NCBI RefSeq assembly: GCF_045679555.1
Contig: NC_092091.1
Coordinates: 74,711,580 to 74,775,579, forward strand
Length of the DNA stretch: 64,000 nt
Source: Salvelinus alpinus
Taxonomy: Eukaryota > Chordata > Actinopteri > Salmoniformes > Salmonidae
Direction of reading: 5' to 3'
This document shows, one piece after another, positions 35,888 to 48,130 of the stretch (positions within the stretch are counted from its first letter, which is position 1; each line of letters begins with the position of its first letter). The translations under genes and the position numbers were made by a program. The notes below the pieces were generated by a model. It ran no database searches. It saw nothing but the letters and a program-made list of their open reading frames with translations, and had not been told where the DNA came from.

Positions 35888-37030
35888 ACATGTCCAATTT
35901 AAAGCTTGTGTATGAAACAAGGGATCATGGAGGAAAAACCTTCACCAGGCCCCATAGTGTTGTTTTCATTTGATCTTAAAAATGTACAATATGAATTTCA
36001 AACCAACGGTTTGCAAAGTACTTCTGGACGTTGAGTGTTCTGAAACAATGGCATGCTGTCACTCTGGGAATAACCTAATGTAGCAGGCGTAACAGAAACA
36101 CCTGAGAGGGAAGCCTCACTTTCTGGTCTTGAGGAGAAGAAGAGAGAACTGTAGGGGTTCTATTCTGCACAGTTCAACAAATTCAATATGTGGAGGAGTT
36201 AAGAGAAAGTGTCACAATAAGGGGACTGGATGAATGGGTGAACACAGATGCCTCCCAAGGGTGAGCTGGGTGCCACGGTCAAAGCCGACAGCAAAGTCGA
36301 CTGTAAACAAAATGAATGTCAAGCACGTGGAGTAATAAGTTAAGATTCAGTGTTTTCACAAGTGTTTTATAAAAACATATATCGCTTTATCAGCCTTGCC
36401 AAGGCAAAATACAGAAAATTGGAAGGAAAATACAGGTTTTGTGTTTTTGAATGATTCATCAAGCTGTTTTGTTGATATTACGGCCCGGTGATGCTCGATT
36501 TGAGCTAGGCGCTCCTCCCTCACAGCCTTTGCCCGGTGACAGGAAGCCGGTTTACCCCGGTTCAGTGTAATAGAACTTCCTCCTTGTTAACACCGAGGCT
36601 CTCATCCAAAAGCGGAAGTCGCATCACAGGCTCTCTTCCTTTTCCCATGAAAACCAGATGCATCCGATTTGTGACTGACCCCATTGAGGGTGCTCAGAGA
36701 GCCTGTCAAGCAACTGTGTATATTACCATAGAAAAGGCCACAGAACTGCGCTGTGCTGTCCCTCCAACAATGTCTTGAATGATAGGCTAGTACGAGGAGT
36801 TTAGGCGTGTTTTAAAGACTATGGCAGCTAACATAGAATTTTCTATGACTGTACAGTGGTCTACACTCTTAATCAGTAGTCTATTTGAAGTATAACGTAT
36901 GGGTTCGCTACTCGCCTGAATAGGCATGGAGTTGGACAGCTAGTAGTTTGCTTAGTGAATGAACATCCCTTGATAAATCCATCCCTACATCTCATATGTT
37001 ATATTACAAAATGTCCATGTTGATGTCCAT
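35888..37030. other. Spacer, nothing recognised
   Basis: No domain, repeat family or convincing exon was found in this stretch; a small open frame at 36536-36778 has no recognisable protein. Confidence 0.35.
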
Positions 37031-37034
37031 GATG

Positions 37035-37175
37035 ATGTCCATGTTCTATGATAGGGTCATTTGCAAGGTAGGCTATACAGATGTGCAGCTCATGTCAGGT
37101 TGATATAAAAGCTGACATGAGCTGCACATCTGTGTAGCCTACCTTGCAAATGACCCTATCATAGAACATGGACAT
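37035..37175. repeat. Near-perfect 64-bp inverted repeat (hairpin)
   Basis: The left arm 37035-37098 (ATGTCCATGTTCTATGATAG...) is complementary to 37112-37175 with a single mismatch (ATACAG against CTGTGT) and a 13-base loop. No known element ends were seen. Confidence 0.9.
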
Positions 37176-37294
37176 CTGTAAATGATCCAAAATGGGCTAT
37201 TGTGTCAAAAATAAAATATTATAGCAAACTATTTAATGGGATAGCTACATGATCTAAAATGCGGAACATGTGCACAGTGTTTGCAGTGCACACA

Positions 37295-37580
37295 GTCACA
37301 TTGATTCCTGTGCCAGTTTAGTGAGTGGTTCCCCCAGTGAAGTCACATTGATTCCTGTGCCAGTTTAGTGAGTGGTTCCCCCAGTGAAGTCACATTGATT
37401 CCTGTGCCAGTTTAGTGAGTGGTTCCCCCAGTGAAGTCACATTGATTCCTGTGCCAGTTTAGTGAGTGGTTCCCCCAGTGAAGTCACATTGATTCCTGTG
37501 CCAGTTTAGTGAGTGGTTCCCCCAGGGAAGTCACATTGATTCCTGTGCCAGTTTAGTGAGTGGTTCCCCCAGTGAAGTCA
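37295..37580. repeat. 47-bp minisatellite, 6 copies
   Basis: Unit GTCACATTGATTCCTGTGCC / AGTTTAGTGAGTGGTTCCCC / CAGTGAA repeats six times with only one or two substitutions (CAGGGAA in copy five). Confidence 0.93.
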
Positions 37581-38066
37581 CAGAGAAACTGACAGAAATC
37601 AACTGTTTTTAAGAATATCTCTGCAAAATGCACTTAGAAAGTCAGTTTCCTTTTCAAATGAGGTGAAAGAAGATTATGCCTAATATTGTTTGTAAATAGG
37701 CACTGTGCAGTTCTTGAGCTGTTTTTGTATCAGTTGTTTGCTTGTGAATGGTAGTGGTATTGTGTCATGGGGTGGCTATTGTGTATAAGGATAAAAAACT
37801 ATTTGTAGTGTTTTGTTTCAAGTTAAATGTTAACAAAAGGCAAAATGTCAGCTGCTGTATGGCACACATTTTAGTTAAGTTAGTTTAGAATGTAAATTCA
37901 AAAGGGGGAATTTTGTATTTTCTAAGACCATCTTCTATACAGCATTTGTCCTAGTTTTAACAAGAAGATTCTATTAAATAAAGGTTTAACCAGAGATCTT
38001 GAGCAAGGTAATAAACGTACCAATTATTGGTGATACAAAGATGTAATGCCTGTGTTGTATTGCAGT
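37581..38066. other. 3' flank of the truncated GIMAP gene
   Basis: A relic of the paralogous coding sequence continues from 38066 to 38021 on the minus strand and ends in a GTACGT donor. No tail exon was recognised down to 36 kb. Confidence 0.5.
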
Positions 38067-38901
38067 CTACATTCTCCTGATCTTCTCAAACAGTTCTTTC
38101 ACTTGGCTTGGATCACCAGACATATTGTTGAACACATGGTATATGTTGCCAAACCTCTCTACCACTTGCCTCCGTGGTTCACCTGCTTTATGGATGAAGT
38201 CCTCTATTGACCTTCCCAAGTGGTCTCCATGTGTAAAGAGAATCATGGTGAACTCTCTCACCTCCTCACCAAACATGTCTTCCATCTTTTGAACTGCTGC
38301 TCTCTGCTCCTCTGTGAACCTGCCCAACTGGATCACCAGCAGGAAGACATTCATGTTCCCATGTGTGTTCAGCCCCAAGGACCAGATCAGTTTATCAGAA
38401 GACGCCTCGGCACAGTCCAGTCCTGGAGTGTCCACTAGATTGACCCGTCTCCCACAAACTGTTTGTGTCTTTCTCTGACAAGTCTTTGTTACAGCTGAGG
38501 ATCCGAATGACAACTGAAACACCTCCCTGCCCAGGATGGTGTTTCCGGAAGCGCTCTTCCCACATCCAACTTTCCCCACCAGCACAATCTCTATATCAGA
38601 ATCTTCAACACAAAAGAAATGCAAATAGATAACAAACACATGGTTAGTCTCTTTTCACAGCCACTATGCCTCCACAACATGAATACATGCTAAGTTTAGA
38701 CATTTACTATAATAATAAACTGACAGAAGTTTATATTTTGCCCTTTCAAAAGAAATATGGCTAATTAAACATAATTTAACACACATTGATAAAGATGACA
38801 TTCATGAGATAAAACACTAAATCACAAAGATGCACTTGTTAAATTCTAAATGTCTGATACTTGTGACAAATTGTCTTACCAGTTGAGAGAGCCTCTGCCA
38901 T
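38067..38901 (-). CDS. GIMAP-family GTPase, truncated by an early stop
   Basis: Two coding exons on the minus strand: 38901-38880 (MAEALST, phase 1) and 38602-38067. They encode 185 residues with G1 [41 protein letters not shown] and YHVFNN. The 5' exon and its acceptor resemble those of the 10165-13161 gene, so the two are close paralogues. The reading stops at TAG (38069-38067) where the paralogue has CAG. Homologous codons continue to a possible GTACGT donor at 38020-38019. The product would be a bare GTPase domain lacking the coiled tail. It may be a short GIMAP or a recent pseudogene. Confidence 0.7.
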
Positions 38902-38959
38902 GTCATCTCTCTGCACACCACCGGGGACACTTGGTGGTACAGATATCAGTCACTGCAAC

Positions 38960-39380
38960 AAAGGAAGTAGGTGAAAAATAGGTTAATAGCTGCTCTCAAT
39001 ATGTACCCATTCAGAGAAATAATAATACTAATCATTGAATAAAACAATGTGTTTTCCATAACGTAGGAACACTTAGTAATGTAATCATAACCTTAAACAA
39101 AATATTTATGCTAGAGAAAAGGCCTATAGACTACACACAGTAGGCTATCACAAAGGGGAGCATATAGTAACTCATACCTCAGCAAAAAATATACTTTCCT
39201 TTAGACAAGTACAGTATGTAGTTGTTGTATATACAGCATAATATAAGTATTGGGGCTCAACTTTGGTTTTAGAAGTGGGGGGGACATAACCTGTTGGGGA
39301 GGCTAGGAGTCCTCCATCAGATATTTGGGGCATCTAAAGCTAATTTCCTGCATTTCTACACAATCTAATATGAGAACCCT
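38960..39380. other. Upstream region of the truncated GIMAP
   Basis: AT-rich DNA without recognised elements; it should contain 5' UTR exon and promoter of the gene, if active. Confidence 0.35.
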
Positions 39381-39735
39381 TTTGGGGTCACTTTTATTGT
39401 AAATAAGAATATAATGTTTCTAAATACTTGTACATTAATGTGGATCCTAAAATGATTATGGATAATCCTGAATGAATCGTGAATAACGAAGAGTGATAAA
39501 GTTATAGACACACAAATATCATAACCCCCAAAAATGCTAACCTCCCGTGTTAATGTAATGGTGAGAGGTTAGCATGTCTGGGGGGTATTTTAGGGGGGAT
39601 ACTTGTACATCAGTAACTTTCTCACTTATTATAATTCACAATTATCCGTAACCATGGTAGCATCCACATTCATGTACAAGTGTTTAGAAACATTCTATTC
39701 TTATTTACAATAAAAGTGCCTCCAAAATGACACAT
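39381..39735. mobile_element. Fold-back MITE
   Basis: Inverted arms TTTTATTGTAAATAAGAATA (left) and TTCTTATTTACAATAAAAGT (right) extend over about 150 bp. They surround a central inverted motif (TAACCTCCCGTGTTAATGTA ... GAGAGGTTAGCATG). Confidence 0.8.
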
Positions 39736-39929
39736 TACATTATTTACTATTCATTTCTATTGTGCACAAAATAATCCTAAACAACCACAACAAACAGCAA
39801 ATGCATCCAACAAATTTCTAGAGTCATAAGCTTGATGTAGTCATTGCGTGATATGAATGTGGGACTAAATACATAACGTTTTACTACTTTAACAAACAGA
39901 TCACCGAACATTTCGAATCGCACCGTACC

Positions 39930-41530
39930 TTCTCCGCTATGCAGTCTGGTTTCAGAGCTGGTCATGGGTGCACCTCAGCCACGCTCAAGGTCCTAAACGA
40001 TATCATAACCGCCATCGATAAAAGACAATACTGTGCAGCCGTATTCATCGACCTGGCCAAGGCTTTCGACTCTGTCAATCACCACATTCTTATCGGCAGA
40101 CTCAAAAGCCTTGGTTTCTCAAATGACTGCCTCGCCTGGTTCACCAACTACTTATCAGACAGAGTTCAGTGTGTCAAATCGGAGGGCCTGTTGTCCGGAC
40201 CTGTGGCAGTCTCTATGGGGGTGCCAACGGGTTCAATTCTCGGGCCGACTCTTTTCTCTGTATATATCAATGATGTCGCTCTTGCTGCAGGTGATTCTTT
40301 GATCCACCTCTACGCAGATGACACCATTCTGTATACATCTGGCCCTTCTTTGGACACTGTGTTAACAAACCTCCAGACGAGCTTCAATGCCATACAACTC
40401 TCCTTCCGTGGCCTCCAACTGCACTTAAACACTAGTAAAACTAAATGCATGCTCTTCAACCGATCGCTGCCCGCACCCACCCACCCGCATCACTACTCTG
40501 GACGGTACTGACTTGGAATATGTGAACAACTATAACAACCTAGGTGTCTGGTTAGACTGTAAACTCTCCTTCCAGACTTATAATAAGCATCTCCAATCCA
40601 AAATTAAATCTAGAATCGGCTTCCTATTTCGCAACAAAGCCTCCTTCACTCATGCTGCCAAACATATCCTCTTCAAACTGACTATCCTGCCGATCCTTGA
40701 CTTCGGCGATGTCATTTACAAAATAGCCTCCAACACTCTACTCAGCAAATAGGATGCAGTCTATCACAGTGCCATCCGTTTTGTCACCAAAGCCCCATAT
40801 ACTATCCACCATTGAAACCTGTATGCTCTCGTTGGCTGGTCCTAGCTACATATTCGTTGCCAAACCCACTGGCTCCAGGTCATCTATAAGTCTTTGCTAG
40901 GTAAAGCTCTGCCTTATCTCAGCTCACTGGTCACCATAGCAACACCCACCCGTAGTACACACTCCATCAGGTATATTTCACTGGTCATCCCCAAAGCCAA
41001 CACCTACTTTGGCCGCCTTTCCAACACCTAATTTGGCCGCCTTTCCTTCCAGTTGTCTGCTGCCAATGACTGGAACAAATTGCAAAAATCACTTAAGTTG
41101 GAGACTTACATCTCCCTCACTAACTTTAAGCATCGTCTGTCAGAGGAGCTTACCGATCGCTGCAGCTGTACACAGCCCATCTGTAAATAGCCCATCCAAC
41201 CAACTACCTACCTCATCCCTGTATTTTTTATTTTTTTTCTGCTCTTTTGCACACCAGTATTTTCTACTAGCACATCCTCATCTGCACATCTATCACTCCA
41301 GTGTTAATTGCTAAATTGTAATTACTTCTCCACTATGGCATATTTATTGCCTTACCTCCTTACTTCATTTGCACACACTTTGTACAGATGTTATATTGTG
41401 TAATTGACTGTACGCTTGTTTATCCCATGTGTAACTCTGTGTTGTTGTTTTGTCGCACTGCTTTGCTTTATCTTGGCCAGGTCGCAGTAGTAAATGAGAT
41501 CTTGTTCTCAACTGGCCTACCTGGTTAAAT
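39930..41530 (+). mobile_element. L2/CR1-like LINE, 5' truncated, inactive
   Basis: A reverse-transcriptase region at 39939-40511 begins within the RT palm (QSGFRAGHGCTSATLKVLND) and contains the FIDLAKAFDSVNH motif and the catalytic box LYADDTILY. A frame shift at about 40505 leads to VNNYNNLGVWLDCKLSFQTY and then stops. The C-terminal part (near 41050: AANDWNKLQKSLKLETYISL in several frames) is followed by a 3' UTR ending CTACCTGGTTAAATAAAGG (about 41517-41535). It is an ordinary non-LTR retrotransposon relic. Confidence 0.82.
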
Positions 41531-41549
41531 AAAGGTGAACAAAATTTTA

Positions 41550-42045
41550 ATAAAAAAATATGTGGGGGTGCTTTTCTGGTGACACTGTCAGTGATTTATT
41601 AAGAATCCAAGGCACACTTAACAAGCATTTGTTTTTCAACAGGACAATGACCCAACACACCTCCAGGCTGTGTAAGGGCTATTTGACCTCAACCCACTTG
41701 TGAGATGGTTTGGGATGAGTTGGACTGCAGAGTGAAGGAAAAGCAGCCAACAAGTGCTCAGCATATGTGGGAACTCCTTCTAGACTGTTGGAAAAGCATT
41801 CCAGGTGAAGCTGGTTGTGAGAATGCCAAGAGTGTGCAAAGCAGTCATCAAGGCAAAGGGTGGCTACTTTGAAGAATCTAAAATCTAAAATATATTTTGA
41901 TTTGTTTAACACTTTTTGGTTACTACATCATTCCATGTGTGTTATTTCATCGTTTTGATGTCTTTATTATTTATCTACAATGTAGCAAAGATCTTGGAAT
42001 GAGTAGGTGTGCCCAAACTTTTGACTGGTACTGTACATTTTCTAA
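41550..42045 (+). mobile_element. Tc1-like element, 3' half only
   Basis: GGACAATGACCCAACACACC marks the second catalytic Asp region and GATGGTTTGGGATGAGTTGG the downstream part. The terminal repeat CCAAACTTTTGACTGGTACT closes it near 42035. The 5' half is missing; the fragment adjoins the LINE end. Confidence 0.75.
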
Positions 42046-42599
42046 TAATAAATATTTTAGACCAAAGTCTTGTCGTAACTAAAAGTACATTATTGTGCAC
42101 AATCAGACAAGTGTCAACTTTCACCAGCAGGTGATGCTACACTACAATAAATGGTGATGGGGTCGGGTTGGGGACTCAGAGAATCAACTTGTTCCAGAGT
42201 GGATGTGAGCTGTTCATCTCTGTTGTACTGTGTAGGCTGTGTAGCTCAAGTGTTTCACCCGCAGGCTGCGCTATTTTGCATCATTGTACCTAGTAATAAG
42301 CGTCACCAATAAATCACAGTTCAAACTTGTAGTGTCTGTTAAAGTAGTTTTTACCTGTCTGTAGAATGATAGACATTTTCAAGGAACCACCAACATATGA
42401 CCCTACTCTGCAATTTGCCTAAAAGGTATTCACATGACATGAAGCAATATAGGCCTATTTCAGCACAGGACGGACAGAGGAACATCAGTCCATCCAGAGG
42501 ATCAACTTGGTTTTAGGCGTAAACAAAATTTGGAGGTGTGATCAGTGTGTTGTCAGAAACTCTATTCTGAATATTGTCTTCTTAATTCAATCCTTGTTC
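42046..42599. other. Spacer, nothing recognised
   Basis: No domain or repeat family could be assigned. Confidence 0.3.
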
Positions 42600-42945
42600 C
42601 CAGATACACTATGTATACAACAGTATGTGGACACCCCTTCAAATTAGTGGATTCGGCTATTTCAGCCACACCCGTTACTGACCGGTATATAATATCGAAC
42701 ACACAACCATGCAATCTCCATAGACAAACATTGGCATTAGAATGGCCTTACTGAAGCGCTCAGTGATTTTCACTTTCGCCAAATTTCTGCCCTGCTAGAA
42801 CTGCCCCGTTCCACTTTAAGTGCTGTTATTGTGAAGGAAACCTTTAGGAGCAACAACAGCTCAACCACAAAGTGGTACGCAACACAAGCTCACAGAAGGG
42901 GACCGCCGAGTGCTGAAAAGCTCGTAGAGAGTAAAAAATAGTCTG
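42600..42945 (+). mobile_element. Tc1-like 5' terminal fragment
   Basis: AGTATGTGGACACCCCTTCA followed by AATTAGTGGATTCGGCTATT is the typical left part of a fish Tc1 family. Degenerate coding follows (AGAATGGCCTTACTGAAGCG; CTGCCCTGCTAGAACTGCCC). It is truncated near 42945. Confidence 0.7.
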
Positions 42946-43238
42946 TCCTATTTATTATTTATCAATTTACCACTAAATTATTTTGTTGAAATATCTCCAA
43001 AATGTGTGATGACACAGATGTTGGGGAAATAATTTGGTGACATCTTGTGGTCTTTATTTGAATTACAGGGGGTGGGGAAAGTACCCCAGGGGGCTAGTTA
43101 CCCCCTAGTACCATACAACTAAGAATAGGCCCCACATTGCTATAAAACCTCAGCTACTGTACATCTCTACTTGTAGACATATGACTCCAGATACCCAACT
43201 CAACAGGCAGGCAAGTAGAAAAAACATGTTGACTCACC
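42946..43238. other. Spacer, nothing recognised
   Basis: No recognisable gene or repeat. Confidence 0.3.
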
Positions 43239-43529
43239 CTACTTGTAGAGAAACGCCAAAGACATCCTCCTGTCTTTCATGTTGCCGAAACGGTCTATGA
43301 CTCTCATACAGCACACGCACAGGTAGAACAATGAGCCAGACGGTTCACCAGATGTATAAATCTGAAGCATCCATTTGGCATTTCCACTCACCACCAAATA
43401 CAGTATGTTGATGAGAGGAAGTCCAGTGTCCGCCAGGGGGAGAAGATGGAGCGAGATGGATTTTGGCCGACATTCTGCTAATTTTCTCATCGATGAAACA
43501 TTCGATCTCAATACAGTTCTCTGTTCCAA
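43239..43529 (-). other. Unrecognised open frame with hydrophobic segments
   Basis: A 96-codon frame with a proline/leucine-rich stretch (LHLLPLADTGLPLINILYLV) and a cysteine-rich hydrophobic stretch (SLFYLCVCCMRVID). The second is faintly reminiscent of a seven-helix receptor segment, but this is not enough to assign a family. No splice structure could be confirmed. It may be a chance frame or an old receptor pseudogene. Confidence 0.2.
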
Positions 43530-44571
43530 AAACTAAAATATCTTACAAACAGAGTACACAGTTCTTTAGACCGCCCTTTGCCAAAGTAAAAAAAAAATGC
43601 ATTGTTTAGAAGGAGTGCATGGGCAAATTGGGTTATTGCACATGCACACTTCGCAGTAGGAGTTCCCTAACGGAAATATGTTTATATTTGGCTAAAATGC
43701 TTGCTCGCTAGCCTAAATTCCTTTCATGGGCAACGATGCGCCAGGCCTGCTAGTTAACATTAGCCTACTACATCAAGCTATATATTGAACTTCCATCCCC
43801 TCAGGCCAGGGGGACAATGTATGAATTTATGGTTGGATCAGAATCGCTGTTATAATCATTGTCCAGTATGGAGAATTAAGTAAGGAGAATTAAGTAAAAT
43901 CACAAGTCCAAATCCCTATTTCCATCCATTGCTATTTTAAGAAAGGGACAATTGTAGCTAGCTAGCCACCGGAGGTCAACGATACAAAGAGATGCAATCT
44001 TTTTTTTAAATGTAAATTCTGTTTTGCTTGTGATGTGATTGATGTGAAGCCAAATCCAAACTGGCTTCCTTTGACATTTTTTTGTGTGTGCCAGAGTCAT
44101 TCACAGTTGAGCTCACTCAGTTTAGCTCAATGATGATTAGTTATCATTTATTAAATTGTTTTAATCAGTGGAGGCCAAATGCTCGCTGGCTTCCCTTGCA
44201 TTCAATGCTACGGGCGGCAACAATGTCATACTCTTTTTGTCAAGACAGCATCCGATAGCCGGGCTACACATCCTGAGAAAGATGGCCTTTGTTTCGCTCG
44301 CTCTGATGCTTTCTCCGGTGAGACACATTCAGCCTCTTGCAAATTGAAGGAAAAGTATGAAAAACAGAGAGACGAAGGATAAATCATTCTGTTTTTTTGG
44401 GGGGGAAGCCTGGTTTCCCTTGGCACCCATGAATACACGCCGATGGTAGAATCTAAACTGTGGGCTAAGTTACCATCACTTTTAATTTCATTTATCAATT
44501 GAACTAGCTATGTATGTGTACATGCAATGTAAAACGTGTATGTATGGCTTCAAAACATCATAATAGCCCAG
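43530..44571. other. Spacer with probable unclassified repeat
   Basis: The stretch near 44160-44460 (CTTCCCTTGCATTCAATGCT) resembles a dispersed salmonid sequence, but its limits are unclear. No gene recognised. Confidence 0.3.
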
Positions 44572-44822
44572 ATAATTTTATTTAAATAGGGAAGTCCGTT
44601 AAGAACAAATACTTCCTTTACAATGATGGCCTTCCCCAGCCAAACCCTCCCCTAACCCGGATGACGCTGAGCCAATTGTGCATCGCCCTATGGGACTCCT
44701 GATCACAGCCGGGTTGTGATACAGCCTGGGATCAAACCAGGGTCTGTAGTGACACATTTTGCACTGAGATACAGTGCCTTAGACTGTTGCACCACTCGGG
44801 AGATGACACCCTTAGTATGAAG
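44572..44822 (-). repeat. OS-SINE1/V-SINE-like element
   Basis: Reading on the minus strand, a tRNA-like head (complement of GCACCACTCGGGAG at the right end) runs through CCCTATGGGACTCC. The tail (complement of TTTATTTAAATAGGGAAGTC, CGTTAAGAACAAAT) is the LINE-type 3' tail of this SINE class. Confidence 0.7.
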
Positions 44823-46520
44823 AATCACAATCCATTTCCTGACACTACAAAAATTCTAAGAACAGCCCTCACAATGACCAAAGTTTCCCCTAAATAGCCC
44901 TCACGCTATAGCCTGGTGGAATCAGCCTGATTGCTGCGTTCAACATTCGATTTCACTTTCACGTAGCAGAATGCTGACTGCAGTGATCAGGCTGGTTCTA
45001 CCAGGCTACTCACAATCTGTAAAGTTTGGAAAGTTGCAGCTTGGGCAATTGCAGACATTGAGCTCAGTGCTGACATAATATTTTGCCCTTTATATTCTAA
45101 CAACACCTGTCACCAATGAATTGAAATATGTTTTAAAATATTAGCAAAACTATAACAGCACTATTTTCAAAAAACAAAAAACTATGCATTGCAGAACTAT
45201 GCAGAATATATAAGAAAACAACATGTACCAGATACACATTTGGACTTGCAAATAATAAAGAAGTAGGCTATGCAGGTTACTTAGAGTTTGCTGTTCAATT
45301 CTAGGTTTTGGAGTGTAGATCTGTCAGGTACTTAATGAGAGTCTGTCCAGAGAACACCTACCTCAGTTGCCTTTATACTGTCAGGCTATGTGGTGTCTGT
45401 CACAAACTCAGCCCCACACAACCAATGATATACAGTATATAAACCCTGGCTTGCTGATGCTGTATTTCAATAGTCTATTGAGAGGCTTTGAAGCCACCGG
45501 TCGGTCATATTGGCACTCCCCAGTAGGAGCAGTGCTCCATAGGAATGAATGGAATTCTACAGTATTTCAATTAAAGGTACACTATGCAGAAATCTCTCTG
45601 CCATTTCCTGGTTGCTAAAATTCGAATAGTTTGCCTAATATAAGTTTGTGACAAAACAAGCGAGTATAGTGTAGAGTCATTGTACCATCGAAACTGCTGT
45701 GAAATATATTTTCAGCTGTTTGAAGCTGGTGAACTAAACCTAAAGTTAAAGATGCAAAAACGAAAGTTAAGAATGGGAAGAATAGAAATAGAGCACATAG
45801 AATAGATCTACAGATTCTTAGACGTGATTTCAATGACAATGACCGATCTATAACTCATATTTCTATCTGAATTTGGTGGGGTCACCCAAAAAGTGACCTA
45901 TTGCAGCTTTAAATGTTTAAAGAACAAAATTACATGTATTTAAGTATTGTTTTGTTGTGGTGGGGATAGTAACATTAGTAATATAAAAAATCTATACTTC
46001 AAAATCTATTATTATATATATCTTAATTTTTTATTTGTATGTTTACCTCACATAATATAATTGTAAAGTATGCATTTAGGTGTCTGTAATAGAATACATG
46101 TGGCAAAAACAAATGTAGACATTAATACATGCATTTCTATAGCTTCCAAAATATGTTTTTGCAAACTGTGGGGGAGTGCCAAGATGGAGGCACGCTGGCT
46201 TCAACACAGCGCCCCCTATATGTATTCTAGTGTATTTATAAATTATTGGCACAACTCCATGCTTGACTATTCTCTTTGCATTTATACATGTTGCAAAATC
46301 AGTGCAGTGGTTAGTTTACCAAACCATAGTGTGTATTGCAGTGACTCATTCACAGTCATAGACTGCTTTCAATGTAAGGAAACAAATATCTTAAAAAAGT
46401 AAAATGGTTGAACTGTACCTTTAACTTTTGGGTCAAAGTGTCTTAACACTGAACAACATTTTCTGACATACATTTCTGAAAAGCAATGAAAAGCATATTG
46501 CATCTACATTACAAAAATAA
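44823..46520. other. Non-coding spacer
   Basis: No exon recognised. A short inverted pair occurs at 44910-45005 (AGCCTGGTGGAATCAGCCTG against CAGGCTGGTTCTACCAGGCT), a MITE-like remnant. The rest is AT-rich. Confidence 0.4.
44910..45007. repeat. Short MITE-like inverted repeat
   Basis: TAGCCTGGTGGAATCAGCCT on the left and the near complement AGGCTGGTTCTACCAGGCTA on the right, about 97 bp overall. Confidence 0.65.
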
Positions 46521-46603
46521 TGTCAGAAGTGGGATTCGAACCCACGCCTCCAGGGGAGACTGCGACCTGAACGCAGCGCCTTAGACCGCTCGGCCATCCT
46601 GAC
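46521..46603 (-). tRNA. tRNA-Leu (anticodon CAG)
   Basis: The 83-base minus-strand sequence starts GTCAGGATGGCCGAGCGGTC, has the anticodon arm CTGCG-TTCAGGT-CGCAG (anticodon CAG), a long variable arm, the T arm GTGGGTTCGAATCCCAC and the acceptor end TTCTGAC plus A. A-box and B-box are intact and a TTTTT terminator follows at about 46512-46516. No intron is present. Its intact stems argue for a functional gene rather than a SINE. Confidence 0.95.
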
Positions 46604-47685
46604 ATACAGACTGCTTGCTAAAGTACAAGTACATGAAGGTTGACCGCCCACTCTAGGTTATTTTACCATGAGTCTTTTAGACAATACTAAAATTATCATA
46701 CATTGTAAAAATGAAGAACTTTATCCGCGCTTTTACGCTACCATTGCATAAAGCCACGCCAAACTTTTGCTATTCATGATGTTTTACAAAGACATGCCTT
46801 CATAATAGCGAACCTTGCGTTGGTTTGCTTTCGTTTAGATATCCGGTAAATAGCCTACTTTTTTAGCTATCTATCTCTAGCTTTATAATAAATGTTTCTT
46901 GCTGTCTTGCTGCTATAAAGGAGTAGCAGTAGCTAGCTACGTCTGTTAGGCTATAGTTTTGGGAACACTAACCCCTACAGGACTTTGGTTTGGAAGTTTA
47001 TTACGTCGTAATGTGAGAAAATGGCAGACAGACAGATTTAGTAAGTACACAAGTTTACGGACACTACATGTTGTCTACCTGTTTTCGGGCGAAAAAAAAT
47101 CGTATTTATGTATGTTTTTTTTTTTTTTACAACAACCATTATTGTATTGGACAGCTTGACTGAGAGAAAGCCTACATTCTCACGATCAGCACCTCACACA
47201 CGTCTTTGGTGGACCCTATTGTTTAAACAAATAATAACAAGAATACCTAGTTAACACGTATTCGGCCCCACACTGTCAGTGTGTGATTTGTGTTGGTCCA
47301 GTAGAGGGTGCTGTCAGACCAGTTATTTTGAAAAACTGTATTTCAGTGACTGTAAAACAGACTAAAATAAAAAAAATTGTAGCAAAATAATAAAATCATT
47401 AAATATAGTCTCTGTCTGCCTGCCTGCTGTGTTGGCATTTGAAAAATACAATTTCTACTGATCAGGACCAGTACATTCCAGGGATGGTCATGTTGTATAG
47501 TTTTCCAGCTGAAGATTGGCAAATAGTAAGATATAGAAAAGCCAGTGGCACATGAAACATTTTCTGGGAAATTAAACACAACATCATAATCAAACAGTGC
47601 TTTACTGTAGGTTAGGAATATACATTTGGCACAATACCAGGGTCAAAAGTGTATAGTGGCCGAGGTATATTGGTCATATACCACA
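46604..47685. other. Non-coding spacer
   Basis: No gene or repeat family assigned. A long T run lies at about 47115-47130. Confidence 0.35.
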
Positions 47686-47689
47686 CCCC

Positions 47690-47957
47690 CTCGTGCCTTA
47701 TTGCTTAATTCTATATTTTTCTACTGTATCTTAGTCCATGACGCTCTGACACCGCTCGTTCATATATGTATATATTCTTAATTCCATTCCTGACTTAGAT
47801 TTGTGTGTTTTGGGTATATGTTATGAAATTGTTAGATATTACTTGTTAGATATTACTGTGAAGTCGGAGCTAGAAGCACAAGTATTTCGCTACACCTGCA
47901 ATAACTCTGCTAAACATGTGTATGTGACCAATACAATTTGATTTGATTTGATTTGAA
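47690..47957 (-). repeat. Salmonid dispersed repeat, minus orientation
   Basis: GAAGTCGGAGCTAGAAGCAC, GTATTTCGCTACACCTGCAA and GTGACCAATACAATTTGATT are the complement of the widespread AATCAAAT...TTGGTCACATACACATG repeat; a related sequence lies at 62450-62760. Confidence 0.6.
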
Positions 47958-48082
47958 ATGTGTCACAAATTAAAATATTAAAATATTTTCAGTAGGGTGC
48001 AAGACATGCAGGTAACATTTTTTATATAATCATAATTCTTTACAGAACATTCAGAGAAAAAATACCCCCCAAAAAATATATA

Positions 48083-48110
48083 CGTATATATATATATATA
48101 TATATATATA
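48083..48110. repeat. (TA)n microsatellite
   Basis: A run of alternating T and A of about 28 bases. Confidence 0.95.
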
Positions 48111-48124
48111 GTAATGCAATCCTC

Positions 48125-48130
48125 TTTATT
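48125..48130 (-). terminator. Candidate poly(A) signal of the SAMD9-like gene
   Basis: The plus strand TTTATT reads AATAAA on the minus strand, about 785 bases beyond the stop at 48913. No transcript evidence is available; other sites may be used. Confidence 0.35.
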
